Of a stretch of 24,934 bases of DNA, positions 12,772 through 20,230 are shown in pieces. The DNA comes from Streptomyces sp. NRRL F-5727 (GTDB lineage Bacteria; Actinomycetota; Actinomycetes; Streptomycetales; Streptomycetaceae), in contig NZ_JOGX01000083.1 of assembly GCF_000719555.1 (NCBI RefSeq), positions 1-24,934 on the forward strand. Direction: 5' to 3'. Position 1 is the first letter of the stretch; the number at the start of each line of letters is the position of its first letter. Made by a program: the position numbers and the translations under genes. The notes beneath the pieces are model-generated. The model ran no database searches. It saw only the letters and a list, made by a program, of their open reading frames with translations, and was not told the origin of the DNA.

Positions 12772-13889
12772 ACGGCGGCCGGGGCGGCGGTCCCGGCCAG
12801 CGTCGGGTAGTCGTTGTAGCCGGCCTCGTCGCCCGAGTACATCCAGTTCGTCTCCCGGAGCGGGTTGAGCGGCGCGCCGAGGCGCAGCCGCTCGACCAGG
12901 TCCGGGTTGGCCAGGAACGCCCGGCCCAGCGAGATCAGGTCCGCCCCGGCGTCGAGCAGCCGCTCGCCCGCGGCCTTCCCGCCGTCGGCCGGGAGGGGCC
13001 CGCCGAAGCCGAGCACCGGGTTGGCGATCAGCGTGTGCGGCCAGGCGGCGCGGATCCGCCGGTACAGCGGCTGCCCGGGGTCGGCGAAGATCACGTGCAG
13101 ATAGACCGGGTCCAGGGCGGCGAGGGCGGGGACGAGCGCCGCGTAGATCTCGTTCGTGTCGCCCTCCTCGACGCCGTTCACGGTGACCCCGGGCGAGATG
13201 CGGACGCCGACCCGGTCGGCGCCGATCGCGTCGACGACGGCCCGGACGACCTCGACCGCGAACCGGACGCGGTGCTCCACCGGCCCCCCGTACCCGTCCG
13301 TCCGCCGGTTGGTGTTCTTCGCCAGGAACTGGTGGAGCAGATGCCCGTTGGCGGCGTGCACCTCGACCCCCTCGAAGCCCGCGTCGACGGCCCGGCGCGC
13401 GGCGGCTGCGAAGTCGGCGACGGTCTCCCGGATGTCGTCCGCCGTCATCTCGCGCGGCACCACGGCCTCCTGCCGGCCGCTCGGCGTGTGGATGGTCTCC
13501 GGCAGCGCGACCGGCGAGGGCGCGACGGGCCGGTGCCCGCTGTTGTCGGGGTGGCCGACCCGGCCGCCGTGCTGGAGCTGGAGGAACATCCGCCCGCCCC
13601 CGGCCCGTACCGCGTCGGTGACCGCGCGCCAGCCCGCCACCTGGGCGTCGGTGTGGATGCCCGGGATGTTCGGGTAGGTCTGGCCGACCGCGTTCGGGGT
13701 GGTCCCCTCGGCGATGATCAGGCCCGCGGTGGCCCGCTGGGCGTAGTGGGTGACCATGAGGGGCCGGGGGACGCCGTCGGCGCCGGCCCGGTTGCGGGTC
13801 AGCGGCGGCATCACCAGCCGGTTGGGCAGGGCGAGCGGGCCGAGGGAGGTGGACTCGAAGAGGCGGGAGGAAGCCGTCGTGTGCGTCAT
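12768..13889 (-). CDS. Old yellow enzyme family NADH:flavin oxidoreductase (alkene reductase)
   Basis: FMN-dependent reductase of activated alkenes or electrophiles, 373 residues, ATG at 13889. The barrel begins with SLGPLALPNRLVMPPLTRNRA, followed by GLIIAEGT, FLQLQHGGR, the substrate-binding pair H178/N181 in EVHAANGHLLHQFL, NTNRRTDGYGG, and the phosphate-binding LISLGRAFLANPDLVERL. At residue 183, where most members (for example PETN reductase Y186) carry the proton-donor Tyr, this protein has His (codon 13341-13343 read on the minus strand). The promoter abuts the start codon and has no Shine-Dalgarno, so a leaderless transcript is likely. The divergent MerR gene is the likely activator. 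Family is certain; the physiological substrate is unknown, with electrophile or quinone detoxification most likely. Confidence 0.93.
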   Translation of the reverse strand: MTHTTASSRLFESTSLGPLALPNRLVMPPLTRNRAGADGVPRPLMVTHYAQRATAGLIIAEGTTPNAVGQTYPNIPGIHTDAQVAGWRAVTDAVRAGGGRMFLQLQHGGRVGHPDNSGHRPVAPSPVALPETIHTPSGRQEAVVPREMTADDIRETVADFAAAARRAVDAGFEGVEVHAANGHLLHQFLAKNTNRRTDGYGGPVEHRVRFAVEVVRAVVDAIGADRVGVRISPGVTVNGVEEGDTNEIYAALVPALAALDPVYLHVIFADPGQPLYRRIRAAWPHTLIANPVLGFGGPLPADGGKAAGERLLDAGADLISLGRAFLANPDLVERLRLGAPLNPLRETNWMYSGDEAGYNDYPTLAGTAAPAAV

Positions 13890-13896
13890 GCGGGTA

Positions 13897-13927
13897 CCGT
13901 AGGAGTTGACACCAGTGTCAGGTTCAA
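13897..13927 (-). promoter_or_regulatory. MerR-type promoter of the old-yellow-enzyme gene
   Basis: On the minus strand TTGAAC (13927-13922) and CTACGG (13902-13897) are separated by 19 bp, the over-long spacing typical of MerR-activated promoters. Between them lies TGACACTGGTGTCA (13920-13907), arms TGACAC/GTGTCA. Transcription would begin about at the A of the ATG at 13889. Confidence 0.65.
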
Positions 13928-13955
13928 GTCCCTTCTCCCGGAGGCGAGGCGGCGG

Positions 13956-14336
13956 ATGCGCATCGGTGAACTGGCCCGGCGCAGCGGCGTCAGCGAGCGT
14001 TCGCTGCGCTACTACGAGACGCAGGACCTGCTGCGGTCCGAGCGCACCCCGGGCGGCCAGCGGCAGTACGGCGAGTGGGCGGTGGACCGGGTCATCCGCA
14101 TCCAGGCGCTGTACGCGGCGGGCCTGAACAGCCGCAAGATCGCCCACCTGCTGCCCTGCATGCGCGACGCGGACGGCGCCCCCAGCGAGATCGCCACCTC
14201 GCAGCTGGTCGACGAGCTGTCCGCCGAGCGGACCCGCATCGACGCGCTCATCGCCGACCTGGTCCGCTCGCGCGCCATCCTGGACGAGGTCATCGAGACG
14301 GCCTCCACCGTCGCCCGCGACCGGGCCCGCGACTAG
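13956..14336 (+). CDS. MerR family transcriptional regulator
   Basis: A 126-residue regulator, ATG at 13956 behind the purine-rich GGAGGCGAGGCGGCGG. It has the canonical N-terminus MRIGELARRSGVSERSLRYYETQDLL, the wing TPGGQRQYGEWAVDRV, and a C-terminal dimerisation helix (SQLVDELSAERTRIDALIADLVRSRAILDEVI). The short effector region has only one cysteine (LLPCMRD), so it is not an obvious metal or SoxR-type Fe-S sensor. Small electrophiles or aromatic ligands are plausible. It is divergent from the reductase gene, with a MerR-type operator between them. Its TAG stop shares the CTAG at 14333-14336 with the convergent LLM gene. Confidence 0.92.
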   Translation: MRIGELARRSGVSERSLRYYETQDLLRSERTPGGQRQYGEWAVDRVIRIQALYAAGLNSRKIAHLLPCMRDADGAPSEIATSQLVDELSAERTRIDALIADLVRSRAILDEVIETASTVARDRARD

Positions 14337-15343
14337 CCGTTCAGCTCCGCCAGGGTCCGCAGGGTGTCCAGGTCCGGGGCCGTGACCAGCAGGTCCGTCA
14401 CCGGGCCGGTGCGCCACCGCTGGAGCCGTTCCGCGATCCGCTCGCGCGGGCCGACCAGGGAGATCTCGTCGGCGAAGGCGTCCGGGACGGCGAGGACGGC
14501 CTCCTCCCGGCGGCCCTCGGTGAAGAGGTCCTGGATGTGCCGGGCCTCTGCCCCGTACCCCATGCGGGCCATCAGGTCGGCGTGGAAGTTGCGGGTCGCG
14601 TGCCCCATGCCGCCGATGTAGAAGCCCAGCATCGCCTTGACGGGCAGCAGGCCCTTCGGCACGTCGTCGCAGACCTGGGCGCGGACCATCGGCGCGACCC
14701 GGAAGCCGTCGGGGAGCCGGTCCGGCAGGGCGTACACCTCGCGGAAGCGGGCGGGCGACCAGTAGAGCGGCAGCCAGCCGTCGGCGATCTCCAGCGTCTG
14801 CGCGATGTTCCGCGGGCCCTCGGCGCCCAGCAGGACCGGGAGGTCGGGGCGGAGCGGGTGGGTGATCGGCCTGAGCGGCTTGCCGAGGCCGGTGCCGTCC
14901 TCGCCGGCGTACGGGAAGGAGTGGTGCCGTCCGTCGAGCCGCACCGGCGCCTCGCGGCGGAGCACCTGCCGGATCACGTCCACGTACTCGCGGGTGGCGG
15001 TCAGCGGGGAGCGGGGGAAGGGGCGTCCGTACCAGCCCTCCACCACCTGCGGGCCGGAGAGGCCCAGGCCGAGCCGCATCCGCCCGCCCGACAGGTGGTC
15101 CAGGGTGAGCGCGTGCATCGCCGTCGCGGTCGGGGTGCGGGCCGCCATCTGGGCCACCGCCGTGCCGAGTCCGATCCGGCTGGTGTGGGCGGCGATCCAG
15201 GTGAGGGCGGTGAAGGCGTCCGAGCCCCACGCCTCCGCCGTCCACACCGAGTCGTAGCCGAGCCGCTCCGCCTCGCGCGCGAGCTCCAGATGGGCGGGGG
15301 AGGGGCCGCGGCCCCAGTAGCCGAGCGCGAGTCCCAGGCGCAT
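14333..15343 (-). CDS. LLM class F420-dependent oxidoreductase
   Basis: A 336-residue luciferase-like (beta/alpha)8 enzyme expected to use coenzyme F420. It starts MRLGLALGYWG at 15343, nine bases after AAGGAG. Family marks are AREAERLGYDSVWTAEAWGSDAFTAL, RIGLGTAVAQMAARTP, MHALTLDHLSGGRMRLGLGLSGPQVVEGWYG and FADEISLVGPRERIAERL. This closely matches the mycobacterial-type F420 oxidoreductases named by similarity to MER. The reaction is unknown; known relatives reduce or oxidise xenobiotics, lipids or antibiotics intermediates. A palindromic operator lies between the presumed promoter and the ribosome site, so expression is probably induced by a ligand. The gene converges on merR, sharing a CTAG stop. 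Confidence 0.93.
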   Translation of the reverse strand: MRLGLALGYWGRGPSPAHLELAREAERLGYDSVWTAEAWGSDAFTALTWIAAHTSRIGLGTAVAQMAARTPTATAMHALTLDHLSGGRMRLGLGLSGPQVVEGWYGRPFPRSPLTATREYVDVIRQVLRREAPVRLDGRHHSFPYAGEDGTGLGKPLRPITHPLRPDLPVLLGAEGPRNIAQTLEIADGWLPLYWSPARFREVYALPDRLPDGFRVAPMVRAQVCDDVPKGLLPVKAMLGFYIGGMGHATRNFHADLMARMGYGAEARHIQDLFTEGRREEAVLAVPDAFADEISLVGPRERIAERLQRWRTGPVTDLLVTAPDLDTLRTLAELNG

Positions 15344-15359
15344 GACCGGGCTCTCCTTT

Positions 15360-15374
15360 CTGACGGATCGTCAG
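15360..15374 (-). promoter_or_regulatory. Operator CTGACG-N3-CGTCAG upstream of the LLM oxidoreductase gene
   Basis: CTGACGGATCGTCAG is a perfect 6-3-6 palindrome ending 17 bp before the ATG at 15343 and directly preceding the AAAGGAG ribosome site on the minus strand. It has the same arms as the palindrome at the MBL promoter (5347-5361), suggesting one regulator for both genes. Confidence 0.65.
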
Positions 15375-15395
15375 GTAGGTTCCCGGGGACTGTAC

Positions 15396-15443
15396 GACAG
15401 CGGCCCCCCGACCGGAAGGACTTCCGGTCGGGGGGCCGCTGTC
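15396..15443 (-). terminator. Very strong hairpin terminator
   Basis: Perfect 23-bp inverted repeat (15396-15418 with 15421-15443) with only GA at the centre, beginning 13 nt after the stop of the membrane-protein gene (15457). It insulates the LLM promoter. The symmetry means it would work in both directions. Confidence 0.9.
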
Positions 15444-15456
15444 ACGGCTCGCGCGA

Positions 15457-16287
15457 TCAGCCGCGCTGGATGCCCGTGGCGTCCTGGAGGACACCGCGGC
15501 GCCCGTCCTGCGTCTGGGCGATCAGCGCCTGGCCGCGCTGCTCCACGGCCAGGTACCAGGTGCCGGGGGCCAGTTCGGCGATCTGCGCGCCGGAGCCGTC
15601 CTCCGCGTACAGCGGGCGGGCGACCGGCACGGCGAACCAGAACGGCGTGAAGTCCGAGCCGCCCTGCGGAGCGGCCTGCGGCTCCGGCTGCTGCGCGGCG
15701 GCCGGCTGCGGCTGCCCGAACGGCGTACCGCCCTGCGAGGCGTCGTGCGGCGCCGGGTAGGGCTGCTGCTGGCCCTGCTGGGCGCCCGGGTAGCCGTAAC
15801 CGCCGGGAACGCCCTGCTGCGGCTGGCCGCCGTAGGTCTGCGGGGCGGCCGGACGCGGGGCGCCGACGAGCGGGGCCTTCAGCGCGGGGACCATCGGGGC
15901 GGCGACCGCGGCGGCGGCGGCGACGAGCGCGGCGATCACGCCGAGGATCAGGCCGGCGCCGGCGTTGGCGGACTCGAAGACCCACATGAGCGTGGTCCAC
16001 GCGGAGGCGATGGTGAAGGCGGCGCCGACCTGGCCGAGGTCCAGGCCCAGGACCTTGCGGGGCTGCGGCAGGCCGTGGGAGAGGACGACGAGGGCCGCAC
16101 CGGCGATGCCGAGGAAGAAGGAGCCCCAGCCGAGCGGGGAGTCCTCCCAGGCGTTCGCGAAGTCGATCTGGTCGCAGATCGCGGCCGGGCCGTCGCAGCC
16201 GGTGGTGTCGAGGAACGAGGCGATGAACAGCACCACCGCAGCACCGATCAGCACGCCATCGCCTCGGGTGAGGGAGCGGATATTCAC
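15457..16287 (-). CDS. Four-helix membrane protein with Gln/Pro-rich linker and SH3-like C-terminal domain
   Basis: 276 residues from a GTG at 16287, preceded by GAAGGA. Four membrane helices are visible (about 13-30, 53-72, 88-108, 112-135), with two cysteines in the first outer loop (TTGCDGPAAICDQ). A low-complexity Gly/Pro/Gln linker follows (about 148-222, with repeats such as GGQPQQGVPGGYGYPGAQQG). The last 50 residues (ARPLYAEDGSGAQIAELAPGTWYLAVEQRG to VLQDATGIQRG) look like a small SH3-like barrel in the cytosol or outside, depending on topology. Related actinobacterial proteins are annotated only as hypothetical membrane proteins. It is followed by the 23-bp terminator and preceded by the amidase gene on the same strand with a 100-bp gap. 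Confidence 0.8.
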   Translation of the reverse strand: MNIRSLTRGDGVLIGAAVVLFIASFLDTTGCDGPAAICDQIDFANAWEDSPLGWGSFFLGIAGAALVVLSHGLPQPRKVLGLDLGQVGAAFTIASAWTTLMWVFESANAGAGLILGVIAALVAAAAAVAAPMVPALKAPLVGAPRPAAPQTYGGQPQQGVPGGYGYPGAQQGQQQPYPAPHDASQGGTPFGQPQPAAAQQPEPQAAPQGGSDFTPFWFAVPVARPLYAEDGSGAQIAELAPGTWYLAVEQRGQALIAQTQDGRRGVLQDATGIQRG

Positions 16288-16363
16288 GTAAGAAGTCCTT
16301 CGTCGGGTCGTCGTCGCGTCGGGCAGGCGCCGGTTCTTGGCACGGGGGCGGCCCCATCGTACG

Positions 16364-16380
16364 GAGCGAATCTATCGCTC
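16364..16380 (-). terminator. Short hairpin after the amidase gene
   Basis: GAGCGA (16364-16369), loop of five bases, TCGCTC (16375-16380), just downstream of the amidase stop at 16388. The 6-bp stem is modest, so it could also belong to the next gene's promoter region. Confidence 0.4.
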
Positions 16381-16387
16381 GCCGGTT

Positions 16388-17260
16388 CTACCCCTGGAGG
16401 TAGGTCACGATGCCGTCGGCGATGCCCTGCGCCGCCTTCTGCCGCCACACCCCGGACGTCAGCAGTGCGGCGTCCTTCGGATCACGCATATTGCCGCATT
16501 CGACGAAGACCTTGGGCACCGTTGACAGATTGAGACCTCCGAGATCCGAACGGACGTCCAAACCGGTGCCGCCGCCGAGGTAGTTGGCGGGCGAGGTGCC
16601 GGTCGCCCGGCGGAAACCGGTCACGATCCCCTCGCCGAGCGCGCGCGAAGGAGCCACGATCGGGCCGGTGTCGGCGGCCCCCTCCCTCACCTTCGCGGGC
16701 ACGATCACATGGAAGCCGCGGTGGCCGGCCGCCGAGCCGTCCGCGTGCACGGAGACGACGGCGTCGGCCTTCGCCGCGTTCCCGATCCGGGCCCGCTCGT
16801 CGATGCACGGCCCGAACGGCCGGTCCGCGTCGTGCGTCAGGACCACCTTCGCCCCCCGCGCCTCGAGCAGCTTGCGCAGCCGGTGCGAGACGTCGAGGGT
16901 GAACGCCGCCTCCGTGTACGCCGCCCTGCCGTCGGACGCGTTCGTCGAGGTCCCGGTGGTGTCGCACTCCTTGCGGGCGGTCCCGATGTCCACCTTCTCG
17001 TCGATCTCCCGGGAGTGCCGGAAGTTCCCCGGGTTGTGCCCCGGGTCGACGACGACGGTCCGCCCGGCGAGCGGACGCGCGGGGGCCGTCGTGGCCGCCG
17101 TGGCGGCCTGGGTACGGGTCGCGGCGGCGGGCGTCGTGGCCGCCGCGCCCGGCCCCTGGGTGCCCTCCGCGGCCTCGGAGGCGGCCCCGCACCCGGCCAG
17201 GGCGGCGGAGCAGACGAGGACCGCGAGGGCGGCGCGGGCGGGGGGAGCGGAGCGGGTCAC
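16388..17260 (-). CDS. N-acetylmuramoyl-L-alanine amidase (Amidase_3), lipoprotein
   Basis: Zinc amidase that cuts the bond between N-acetylmuramic acid and the peptide stem of peptidoglycan. I choose GTG at 17260, which has AGGAA just upstream; an upstream in-frame GTG at 17284 lacks a ribosome site. The lipobox LAGC (C24) predicts anchoring to the outer face of the membrane, followed by an Ala/Thr-rich spacer to about residue 62. Amidase_3 motifs are VVVDPGHNPGN (zinc His75), YTEAAFTLDVSHRL (Glu117), SVHADGS (His172) and FVECGNM (catalytic Glu). A likely -10 TAGAGT lies at 17296-17291. An insertion between the first His and Glu (ARKECDTTGTSTNASDG) carries one cysteine that could pair with that in PFGPCIDERA. 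290 residues is usual for the family. Confidence 0.93.
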   Translation of the reverse strand: MTRSAPPARAALAVLVCSAALAGCGAASEAAEGTQGPGAAATTPAAATRTQAATAATTAPARPLAGRTVVVDPGHNPGNFRHSREIDEKVDIGTARKECDTTGTSTNASDGRAAYTEAAFTLDVSHRLRKLLEARGAKVVLTHDADRPFGPCIDERARIGNAAKADAVVSVHADGSAAGHRGFHVIVPAKVREGAADTGPIVAPSRALGEGIVTGFRRATGTSPANYLGGGTGLDVRSDLGGLNLSTVPKVFVECGNMRDPKDAALLTSGVWRQKAAQGIADGIVTYLQG

Positions 17261-17444
17261 GGGGTTCCTGTGGTCGTACGGCACCCCGCGACTCTAGGCC
17301 CTCCGGTGGCCGGAAACATGGACCGCATGTACCGGCTCGGTCACTGCGGCGCCAATCCGCTGGACGCGTGTGCGGGTCCGGTGAAGGGTAGGTGGAAGAA
17401 GCGGCGGTGGCGGGGTCACCGCGCCTGGACCACGAGGGGGAACC

Positions 17445-19616
17445 GTGGCGGGGGAAGAACCGAACGACGCACGACCGCGACGCGACGCGGAGACACCGCA
17501 GGACGCCCGACCGGCCCAGGCGGCCCCGGGCCCGGACCTGAGCAAGCCGCCGGCCGAAGGCTCCGGCGAGACGATCATGATGCGCCCCCGCAGGCCCGGG
17601 AGCGCCGACCCGGGCTCCACGCCCGCGGGCGCCTCCGGCGGCGGGGACACGAGCTCCGCCCCGGCGGGCGGCTTCGGCGCGCCCGGCGCCGGCGGTGGCC
17701 CCGGTTCCACGGCGGCTGACGCCGACGCGTTCGCCCCGGGGACGGGCTCCGGCACCGCGGGCGGCTTCGGGCCGCCCGGATCCGGCGGCGGTACGGACGC
17801 CTCCGCCACCGGCTCGTTCAGGCTTCCGGCACCGGCACCGGCACCGGCACCGGCTCCCGCGCCCTGGGAGGCGCCGCAGAACGGCGGGTCCCACGGCGCG
17901 GCGGGGACCACGGCCGCCGCCGCGGGGCCGGGCGCCACCTCCGGCGGCGGTTTCGGGCCGCCGACCGAGGGCTACGGCGGCAGCTATGGCGGCGGCTACG
18001 GGCCCGCGCCCGGGCAGGCCCCCGCGGCGGCGCCCGGGTGGGCCGGTGCCGGGACGCTCCCGCCGCCGCCCCCCGCCCCGCCGGGTGGCTCCGGCGGCGG
18101 CTCCGGCGGGGAGGCCCGGCCCCTCCAGGCCGCGCTGATCGCCCTGCTGAACCTCTCCTGCCTCGGTCTCGGCTACGTCGTGCTCCGCCAGTGGCTCTTC
18201 GCGGCCCTCTGCTGGGCCGCCACCGCCGGGCTCCTCCTGACGGCGCTCCCGGCGGACGCGGACGGCGTGCCGCAGGGCGTGCTGATCGGGTACGGCGTCT
18301 TCCTGCTGGCCGCCGCGGCCGACGGGGCCCGCCGGGGCCTGCGCGCCCGGATCGCCTTCGGCACCACGGTCCGCCGCCTGGCGCTGCCGCTCGCCGTCCT
18401 GCTGCTCGCCGCGCCCGTCGGCGGCGCCGTCGCCTGGGCGGGCGCCCACGAGGACGCCCGCGAGGAGGCCCGCCAGCAGGCCCTGCTGGCCCGGCTGGCC
18501 GACGCCGACGCGCTGGTGAAGAGCGGGGCGGGGACGGACTTCGCGACCGCCGAGCCGAGCTACCGCAGGGCGCTCACCACGTACCAGGAGCTGGCCCGGG
18601 ACCACGCCGGCTCGCGCGCCGCCAAGCTCGTACCGGCCAGCCTCGACGCGTACTACAAGGCGGTCTCCGCCCCGTACGACGAGAAGAAGTACTGCGCGGC
18701 CGTCCTGCCGCTCAAGCACCTGCGGTCGCTGCCCGACACCGTCGACAAGGCGCTGCTCGGCGACCGCCCCGCCGGGACGGACGAGCCGCTGGCGCACTCG
18801 CTGTACGAGTGCGGCGCGGGCGCGCTCAGCGGCACCGCGACCGCGGCCGCCACGGACAACTTCAACGACCTGACCGCCACCTTCCCGCAGTCCCCGTACG
18901 TCGGGAAGGCGACGACCGCCGTCCGGGACGCGATCCGGGCCAAGGCCGCCGCGATCGGCGACACCTCGGTCGACCGGTGCGACACCACCGAGGAGCTGCG
19001 CGCCCTGCGGACGGTCGCGACCGGCGCCACGGGCCTCTCGCTGGCGGGCGCGCGGGCGGACGCGGACCGGGGGGTGCGCAAGGGCGTCTTCGCCTGCGGC
19101 ACCGACCAGTTCGGGGACAAGGAGTTCACCGAGGCCGTCGAGACGATGAACCAGTACGTCAAGGACTACCCGGACGGCGAGTCGGTGGACCACGCCCGCT
19201 CGATCGCGATCGCCGCGCAGATCGCCGCAGAGGAGCCGGAGGCCGGCAAGAAGCTCCCGCCGGCGACGGTGCCGGGCGGCGCCCGGATGACCATGGTGGT
19301 CAGCAACGACGCCAACGACGCGGTCGAACTCCTCTACACCGGCCCGGTCACCGGCAAGATCACCCTGAAGGCGTGCGGCGGCTGCCGCAGCTACGAGCCG
19401 GTGGACACCCTCCGGCCCGGCTTCAAGCCGTGCTCCGGCCCGTCCTCGACGTACCCGAAGGTGACGATCCAGCTGCCCGCCGGCAAGTACCACCTGCTCC
19501 AGAAGCGGGCCGGGACGGGCTTCTCCACGGCCGGCGACACCAAGAGCAGCAAGGCGACCATCGAGCCCGGCTACTCGTACACCAACTGCCTCTACGTCAC
19601 GAAGGGCCTGTACTGA
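17445..19616 (+). CDS. Large membrane protein with Gly/Pro-rich N-terminus and exported repeat-like domain
   Basis: 723 residues from GTG 17445, preceded by GAGGGGGAA. The first 225 residues are disordered and rich in Gly, Pro and Ala, with a SGETIMMRPRRP motif near residue 40 and a PAPAPAPA run coded by tandem CCGGCA units. Four membrane helices follow (about 232-248, 252-270, 279-296, 312-334). The remaining roughly 390 residues have TPR-like helical pairs (YRRALTTYQELARDHAGSRAAKLVPAS, TEAVETMNQYVKDYPDGESVDHA) and six or more scattered cysteines (KYCAAV, YECGAG, DRCDTT, FACGTD, ACGGCRSY, PCSG, NCLY). They end in a beta-rich domain (MTMVVSNDANDAVELLYTG to YSYTNCLYVTKGLY). The many cysteines suggest an extracytoplasmic, disulfide-bonded domain. 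I do not recognise a named family. It converges on a tetR gene with only 7 bp between. Confidence 0.8.
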   Translation: MAGEEPNDARPRRDAETPQDARPAQAAPGPDLSKPPAEGSGETIMMRPRRPGSADPGSTPAGASGGGDTSSAPAGGFGAPGAGGGPGSTAADADAFAPGTGSGTAGGFGPPGSGGGTDASATGSFRLPAPAPAPAPAPAPWEAPQNGGSHGAAGTTAAAAGPGATSGGGFGPPTEGYGGSYGGGYGPAPGQAPAAAPGWAGAGTLPPPPPAPPGGSGGGSGGEARPLQAALIALLNLSCLGLGYVVLRQWLFAALCWAATAGLLLTALPADADGVPQGVLIGYGVFLLAAAADGARRGLRARIAFGTTVRRLALPLAVLLLAAPVGGAVAWAGAHEDAREEARQQALLARLADADALVKSGAGTDFATAEPSYRRALTTYQELARDHAGSRAAKLVPASLDAYYKAVSAPYDEKKYCAAVLPLKHLRSLPDTVDKALLGDRPAGTDEPLAHSLYECGAGALSGTATAAATDNFNDLTATFPQSPYVGKATTAVRDAIRAKAAAIGDTSVDRCDTTEELRALRTVATGATGLSLAGARADADRGVRKGVFACGTDQFGDKEFTEAVETMNQYVKDYPDGESVDHARSIAIAAQIAAEEPEAGKKLPPATVPGGARMTMVVSNDANDAVELLYTGPVTGKITLKACGGCRSYEPVDTLRPGFKPCSGPSSTYPKVTIQLPAGKYHLLQKRAGTGFSTAGDTKSSKATIEPGYSYTNCLYVTKGLY
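17826..17855 (+). repeat. Five 6-bp tandem units encoding Pro-Ala repeats
   Basis: Four CCGGCA units and a final CCGGCT, in frame, encode the PAPAPAPAPA run in the N-terminal linker of the large membrane protein. Copy number could vary between strains by slippage without breaking the frame. Confidence 0.9.
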
Positions 19617-19623
19617 CGAGCCC

Positions 19624-20214
19624 CTACCCCACGTCCTGGCGGGCGAAGACGATCCGGTCCACGGCGGCCGCCACCAGCGCGTCGCGCTCCTCCTCCGAGA
19701 AGACGTCGGGGAGGGTCAGCTGCTCCACGACCAGCCAGTTCAGGGTGAGGACGAGCAGCTTGACGGCGGTGGCGTCGCCGGGGAGCCCGGACGCCTCGTG
19801 GAAGGTCACGTTCTGCTCGACGTCGGCCCGGACCCGCTCGGTGAGGATCGAGCGGAGCGCGGGCCGGCGAGTGGCCTCCAGGCGCAGTTCCAGCAGGGCG
19901 AGGTAGCCGGTGCGGAAGGCGGAGATCCGCCCGACCAGCTCCCGCATCAGCCGGGTGTAGGTCTCCTTGTCGTGGGGCGCGGTCCGGGTGCCCTCCATGG
20001 TCGCCTCGTCCGGCTGGAGCCGTTCGTAGACGCGCGCCCCGGCCTGGGTGAGCAGGTCGTCCCGGTTGGCGAAGTAGTTGGACGCGGTCCCGGTCGGCAC
20101 CCCCGCCTCGGTGTCCACCGCCCGGAAGGTCAGCCCCCGGGCGCCTTCGCGGGCCAGCACCTCGATCGCGGCGTCCACCAGCGCCGTGCGCCGCTCCGGG
20201 TTCCGTCGGGCCAT
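19624..20214 (-). CDS. TetR/AcrR family transcriptional regulator
   Basis: 196 residues. ATG at 20214 has GGAG eight bases upstream; the in-frame GTG at 20223 does not have a suitable ribosome site. The helix-turn-helix is ERRTALVDAAIEVLAREGARGLTFRAVDTEAGVPTGTASNYFANRDDLLTQ. The GTASNYF variant of the usual GTLYYHF recognition helix is common in Streptomyces TetR proteins. The C-terminal domain (about 60-196) is a helical ligand domain of unknown specificity. A perfect palindrome GTAGTACTAC 17 bp upstream is a candidate autoregulatory operator. The divergent RibD-C/DHFR-like reductase gene shares this intergenic region and is the likeliest target. Confidence 0.92.
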   Translation of the reverse strand: MARRNPERRTALVDAAIEVLAREGARGLTFRAVDTEAGVPTGTASNYFANRDDLLTQAGARVYERLQPDEATMEGTRTAPHDKETYTRLMRELVGRISAFRTGYLALLELRLEATRRPALRSILTERVRADVEQNVTFHEASGLPGDATAVKLLVLTLNWLVVEQLTLPDVFSEEERDALVAAAVDRIVFARQDVG

Positions 20215-20230
20215 GGGGACCACTCCGTTC

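Noticed and set aside
13890..15494. A long minus-strand extension in frame with the old yellow enzyme
   Set aside because: The part upstream of 13889 is antisense to merR and out of frame with the LLM gene; the conserved OYE N-terminus starts at MTHTTASS and a MerR promoter sits just before it.
17826..17855. CRISPR-like or phase-variation repeat
   Set aside because: The five 6-bp units are contiguous, have no spacers and stay in frame as Pro-Ala codons in a linker; frame-neutral slippage only.
16482..19493. A 1000-codon minus-strand open frame across the amidase and large membrane-protein genes
   Set aside because: Its translation is Arg/Gly-rich without motifs, while both overlapped genes have clear domains, signal sequences and ribosome sites.
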